Source: an uncultured bacterium (GTDB lineage Bacteria; Pseudomonadota; Gammaproteobacteria; Burkholderiales; Burkholderiaceae_F). Taken from it: DNA of 17,962 bases. Location of the stretch: the NCBI GenBank assembly GCA_905215795.1, contig CAJMRV010000014.1, positions 1 through 17,962 of the forward strand, in the 5' to 3' direction. Position numbers and translations under genes: made by a program. The notes beneath the pieces are model-generated. The model was given only the letters and a program-made list of their open reading frames with translations. It had not been told where the DNA came from and did no database searches. How positions within the stretch are numbered: the stretch's first letter is position 1; every line of letters starts with the position of its first letter. Of the stretch, positions 14,166 through 17,962 are shown piece after piece.

Positions 14166-14636
14166 TCAGATGCCGCCCTCGAAGCCGTTCTGGCGCCAGG
14201 CCTCGTAGACCGTGACCGCCACGGAGTTGCTTAGGTTGAGGCTCCGGTTGTTCGGACGCATCGGCAGGCGGATCGTCTGTTCGGGCTTGAAGAGGTCGCG
14301 GATTTCCTGCGGGAGGCCGTGGCCTTCGGAGCCGAAGACGAACCAGTCGCCCGGACGGAAGAAGCCGTCGACGAAGCGGGCGGTGCCCTTCGTGGACATC
14401 GCGAACATGCGCGCGGGGTCGGGCTTCTCGGATTCGAGGAACGCTTCGAAGGACTCGTGGATCTTCATCGTGGCGTACTCGTGGTAGTCGAGGCCGGCGC
14501 GCTTCATCTGCTTGTCCTCGAGCGTGAAGCCCAGGGGCTTGACGAGGTGCAGGGTGCAGCCCGTGTTGGCGCACAGGCGGATGACGTTGCCCGTGTTGGG
14601 CGGGATTTCGGGATGGACGAGAACGACGTTGAACAT
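14166..14636 (-). CDS. trmL: tRNA (cytidine(34)-2'-O)-methyltransferase
   Basis: TrmL (YibK) methylates the ribose of the wobble base 34 in certain leucine tRNAs, using SAM. The 156-residue SPOUT protein shows the N-terminal HPEIPPNTGNVIRLCANTG (8-26) and the SAM-binding knot motifs FVFGSEGHGLP (99-109) and LPMRPNNRSLNLSNSVAV (124-141). Length is normal. The ATG at 14636 has no clear Shine-Dalgarno. It is 95 bp downstream of rpoH on the same strand, with a hairpin between, and may be partly cotranscribed with it. Confidence 0.96.
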   Translation of the reverse strand: MFNVVLVHPEIPPNTGNVIRLCANTGCTLHLVKPLGFTLEDKQMKRAGLDYHEYATMKIHESFEAFLESEKPDPARMFAMSTKGTARFVDGFFRPGDWFVFGSEGHGLPQEIRDLFKPEQTIRLPMRPNNRSLNLSNSVAVTVYEAWRQNGFEGGI

Positions 14637-14679
14637 GATTCGTCTGGGATGGATGTGTGTCGGGATTGTCTTTGTGGGA

Positions 14680-14704
14680 GAAGGGACGCGCGGGGCGTCC
14701 CTTC
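14680..14704 (-). other. Hairpin between rpoH and trmL
   Basis: GAAGGGACGC (14680-14689) pairs perfectly with GCGTCCCTTC (14695-14704) around a 5-nt loop, 27 bp past the rpoH stop. There is no T-run on either side, so it is more likely an mRNA-stabilising or processing structure than a full terminator. Confidence 0.45.
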
Positions 14705-14731
14705 CTGCCTGGCTTCTCGGGTCTCTCCGGC

Positions 14732-15676
<945 letters not shown>

Positions 15677-15791
15677 GTGTGGATGGGGGGATGCTCGGAA
15701 GGTGGACGGAATGGATATGCTAACACCGTTCGCGGCGCGCGGGCGCGGGCCCGGGGGCGTTCGGCGGACGGTGCGGACGGGACGGACGGCC
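15677..15791 (-). other. ppx-rpoH spacer, GC-rich with GGACGG repeats
   Basis: The 115-bp spacer has four close or overlapping GGACGG copies on the plus strand (15766, 15775, 15780, 15784) and a run of G/C palindromes at 15731-15760. Nearer rpoH, TAGCAT on the minus strand is a weak -10 candidate. A CCCCAT lies about 10 nt before the ATG, but with no sigma-32 -35. I see no terminator with a T-run, so cotranscription from ftsY-ppx is possible. Confidence 0.35.
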
Positions 15792-16730
15792 CTAGGAGGT
15801 CGTCCTCGCCTCGACGTCGGTGTGCCCGAGGTGTTTCTCGAGGAGTTCGTAGAGCAGGCCGAGGCGCAGCGCGCCGACGGCCGGACGCATCGATTCGATG
15901 CCGAGGACGTCGTAGGCGGCGATCAGCGTCGCCAGGCCGCCTGCGAACACCTCGCGGCGGTCGTCCTTGAGGCACGGGAAGCGGATGTTCTCGACGCTGC
16001 CCATTTCGATCAGGCCGGCGCGGATCCGCATGAGGTCCGCACGGGTGACGGCCATGTCGGGCTCCCAGTTGAAGGCGCCCGTCACCTCGGCGATCGCGCC
16101 GAAGGTGCCCGCGGAACCGTAGGCGGCGTCGAACCGGCGGGCGAAGCGCGCCTCGACGGGACGGACCACTTCCGAGGAGCGTTCGACGGCGAGGTCGAAG
16201 CGTTCGGGCGTGATCACGCCGTCCGAGAAGAACGCCATCGATGCGGAGACGCATCCCATTCGCAGGCTGTCCATGTCGAGGGCCTCGTGGCCCTGACCGA
16301 GGATGAGTTCGGTGCTCGCGCCGCCGATGTCGACGACGAGGCGGGTCTCCTCGGAGGGCGGAAGCGCGTGGCTGCAGCCCTTGTAGACGAGGCGGGCCTC
16401 CTCGATGCCCGAGAGCAGGCGGATCGGATGGCCGAGGGCCTCCTCGCAGCGGCGGAGCACCTCGTCGGCGTTGCCGGCCTCGCGGAAGGCCTGCGTGCCG
16501 ACGGCGGCGACGCAGTCCGCGGGCAGGTTCCCGAGCATGCTCCGGAACTTGGCGAGCGATTCGAGGGCCTTGGCGACGGCGTCCTCACGGAGGTTTCCGT
16601 TCTCGTCGAGCCCCGAGGCCAGGCGGACGGTCTCCTTGAGGTAGCGGCACGTGACGAGCTTGCCGAGCGAGGTCTTGGCGATCTCGCAGCGGAAGCTGTT
16701 GCTGCCGAGGTCCACGGCCGCGATCATCAT
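15792..16730 (-). CDS. ppx: Exopolyphosphatase, Ppx/GppA family
   Basis: The Ppx/GppA enzymes split terminal phosphate from polyphosphate or hydrolyse pppGpp; both activities tie into stringent and stress control. The 312-residue protein has the two ASKHA ATPase-fold signatures, AAVDLGSNSF (4-13) and LVVDIGGASTEL (131-142), and the catalytic-glutamate region SGIEEARLVY (107-116). It is the short two-domain form, lacking the C-terminal HD-like domain of the 500-residue enterobacterial enzymes, so Ppx versus GppA cannot be settled by length. The tandem ATGs at 16730 and 16727 are preceded by GGGAG. It begins 28 bp after the ftsY stop, so the two genes form an operon. Confidence 0.92.
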   Translation of the reverse strand: MMIAAVDLGSNSFRCEIAKTSLGKLVTCRYLKETVRLASGLDENGNLREDAVAKALESLAKFRSMLGNLPADCVAAVGTQAFREAGNADEVLRRCEEALGHPIRLLSGIEEARLVYKGCSHALPPSEETRLVVDIGGASTELILGQGHEALDMDSLRMGCVSASMAFFSDGVITPERFDLAVERSSEVVRPVEARFARRFDAAYGSAGTFGAIAEVTGAFNWEPDMAVTRADLMRIRAGLIEMGSVENIRFPCLKDDRREVFAGGLATLIAAYDVLGIESMRPAVGALRLGLLYELLEKHLGHTDVEARTTS

Positions 16731-16758
16731 CGCAGTGCTCCCTGCGGGCGCACCCTCA

Positions 16759-17718
16759 TCATTCCTCTCCCCCGGGAGCGGCTTCGGGTTCGTCGGGGTC
16801 GAGACCGACGAGGGCGCTCGCGAATTCGTGGGCGTTGAAGGGGCGCAGGTCGTCGATTCCTTCGCCGACGCCGATGAAGTAGATCGGCAGGGGCTTCTCG
16901 GGGTACATCTGCGCGATGGCGACGAGCACGCCGCCCTTGGCGGTGCCGTCGAGCTTCGTGATGATCAGGCCCGTGAGGTCGGCCGCGGCGTTGAAGGCCT
17001 CGACCTGGGTGAGCGCGTTCTGGCCGTTGGTGCCGTCGATCACGAGGATGGATTCGTGCGGCGCGCCTGCCATGGCCTTTTCCTGGGCGCGGCGGATGCG
17101 GCGCAGCTCGTCCATGAGGTGCATCTGAGCGGGGAGGCGTCCGGCCGTGTCGGCGATGACGATGTCGTAGTCGCGGGACTTGCCGGCGTTGACGGCGTCG
17201 AAGACCACGGCGGCGGGGTCGCCGCCCTCCTGGGAGATGACCGTGATCTGGTTGCGGTCGCCCCAGACGGCGAGCTGTTCACGTGCGGCGGCGCGGAACG
17301 TGTCGCCCGCGGCGAGGAGCACGCGCTTGCCCTTCTGGGCGAAGAGCTTGGAGATCTTGCCGATGCTCGTCGTCTTCCCGGCGCCGTTCACGCCCGTCAT
17401 CATCATGACGAGGGGGCGGGCCTGCTCGAGGTCGAGCTCCTTCTCACAGGGCTTGAGGATCTTTTCGATCTCGTCGCGCAGGGCGCGGCGCGCCTCTTCA
17501 TGGGTTTTCAGGCCGTCGAGCTTAATGCGGTCGCGCAAACGTTGTAGGATATCGGAGGAGGTTTTCACGCCGATGTCGGCGGAGATAAGGGCGAATTCGA
17601 GTTCTTCGAGAAAATCTTCGTCGACGACGCCCCCCGTGAAGAGACCGACGATGTTGACGCGGGTCTTTGAGAGGCTCTTTTTAAGTCGGGAAATCCATCC
17701 ACCGGAAGATTCAGTCAT
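16759..17718 (-). CDS. ftsY: Signal recognition particle receptor FtsY
   Basis: FtsY is the membrane-associated GTPase that receives ribosome-nascent chain-SRP complexes and passes them to the translocon. The 319-residue protein consists of the N domain (about 8-90) and the G domain with Walker A GVNGAGKTT (109-117), the DTFRAAAREQL motif (139-149), DTAGRL (190-195), TKLDG (254-258) and the closing GVGEGIDDL (283-291). It lacks the long acidic A domain of E. coli FtsY, leaving only a short amphipathic N-terminus, as in many bacteria. The ATG at 17718 has AAGGA 7 nt upstream. It is divergent from rsmD with only 17 bp between, the usual rsmD/ftsY arrangement, but ftsE and ftsX do not follow. 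Confidence 0.97.
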   Translation of the reverse strand: MTESSGGWISRLKKSLSKTRVNIVGLFTGGVVDEDFLEELEFALISADIGVKTSSDILQRLRDRIKLDGLKTHEEARRALRDEIEKILKPCEKELDLEQARPLVMMMTGVNGAGKTTSIGKISKLFAQKGKRVLLAAGDTFRAAAREQLAVWGDRNQITVISQEGGDPAAVVFDAVNAGKSRDYDIVIADTAGRLPAQMHLMDELRRIRRAQEKAMAGAPHESILVIDGTNGQNALTQVEAFNAAADLTGLIITKLDGTAKGGVLVAIAQMYPEKPLPIYFIGVGEGIDDLRPFNAHEFASALVGLDPDEPEAAPGGEE

Positions 17719-17735
17719 TCAGGCATCCTTGAGAT

Positions 17736-17962
17736 ATGGGAAAACAAGCTAAAAATACACGTCTTCGTGTTCATGCTACAAGTTTATCAACGCCGAAGGC
17801 GCCCCGTGGGGCCGGCAAGGTACGTATTGTAGGCGGAATGTGGAAGCGGAGCGCGCTCGAGGTGGCCTCGAGGGACGGTCTGCGTCCCACGCCGGAGCGC
17901 ATCCGGGAGACGGTCTACGATTGGCTCGTGCATCTCTGGGGCGGCCTCGACGGAAAGCGCGT
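17736..17962 (+). CDS. rsmD: 16S rRNA (guanine(966)-N(2))-methyltransferase, 5' part
   Basis: RsmD methylates G966 of 16S rRNA using SAM. The frame opens at ATG 17736 and runs open to the window edge, giving about 75 residues. After a basic, AT-rich-coded extension of about 28 residues it shows KVRIVGGMWKRSALEV, then GLRPTPERIRETVYDWL, the conserved N-terminal RsmD block that precedes the SAM-binding domain. The rest, including the NPPF catalytic motif, lies beyond the window. The ribosome binding site is poor, and its promoter must lie inside the ftsY 5' coding region given the 17-bp gap. The divergent position next to ftsY supports the call. Confidence 0.9.
   Translation, partial: MGKQAKNTRLRVHATSLSTPKAPRGAGKVRIVGGMWKRSALEVASRDGLRPTPERIRETVYDWLVHLWGGLDGKR

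Noticed and set aside
15677..15700. A sigma-32 -10 (CCCCAT) just before rpoH
   Set aside because: It is about 10 nt from the start codon and has no -35 at the right distance.

Overview
This is chromosomal housekeeping DNA from a high-GC betaproteobacterium (order Burkholderiales). G+C looks to be in the mid-60s percent by eye. The assignment rests on the block of metK, two LpxL-type acyltransferases, dapF, a COG0523 GTPase and dksA, and on the HAD hydrolase-slmA pair, the S41 peptidase-rhodanese-secB block and the rsmD/ftsY-rpoH block. I recall all of these as typical of Burkholderiales. Several partners usual in those blocks are missing (DUF484/xerC, hslVU, grxC, gpsA, ftsEX), which suggests a reduced or rearranged host-associated lineage. 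Sutterellaceae is my guess from gene style only, without a database comparison.

Layout. 1-148: no gene, with a strong bidirectional terminator. 149-3820 (minus strand): metK, trpS and a VirK/YbjX-family (DUF535) gene, with hairpins between them. 4085-6734 (plus): two LpxL-type lipid A acyltransferases and dapF, tightly packed, divergent from metK. 6889-8457 (plus): a COG0523 (CobW-like) metal GTPase with a His tract, then a DksA that keeps only one of the four zinc-finger cysteines. 8610-10004 (plus): a HAD-family nucleotidase-like hydrolase and the nucleoid-occlusion factor SlmA, closed by a bidirectional terminator against the convergent S41 (CtpA) protease (minus). 12102-13194 (plus): a membrane-anchored rhodanese and the export chaperone SecB. 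13420-14082 (plus): an orphan NarL/LuxR-type response regulator with its own promoter and a terminator on each side. 14166-17718 (minus, transcribed ftsY, ppx, rpoH, trmL): signal-recognition receptor, exopolyphosphatase, heat-shock sigma factor and tRNA methyltransferase. 17736-end (plus): the 5' part of rsmD, cut by the window edge.

The genes serve basic cell functions: translation (trpS, trmL, rsmD), SAM supply for the methyltransferases (metK), the envelope (lpxL pair, dapF for meso-diaminopimelate), protein export (secB, ftsY), stringent and heat-shock control (dksA, ppx, rpoH) and division (slmA). No tRNA, rRNA, CRISPR array, IS element or prophage was seen. I found no clearly new multi-gene system. 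The points most worth a second look are a candidate sigma-32 promoter in front of secB, the cysteine-poor DksA beside a His-rich metal GTPase, a heptad-repeat Lys/Ala/Asp tail on the S41 protease, a hairpin-rich trpS leader, and the replacement of ftsEX by ppx between ftsY and rpoH.
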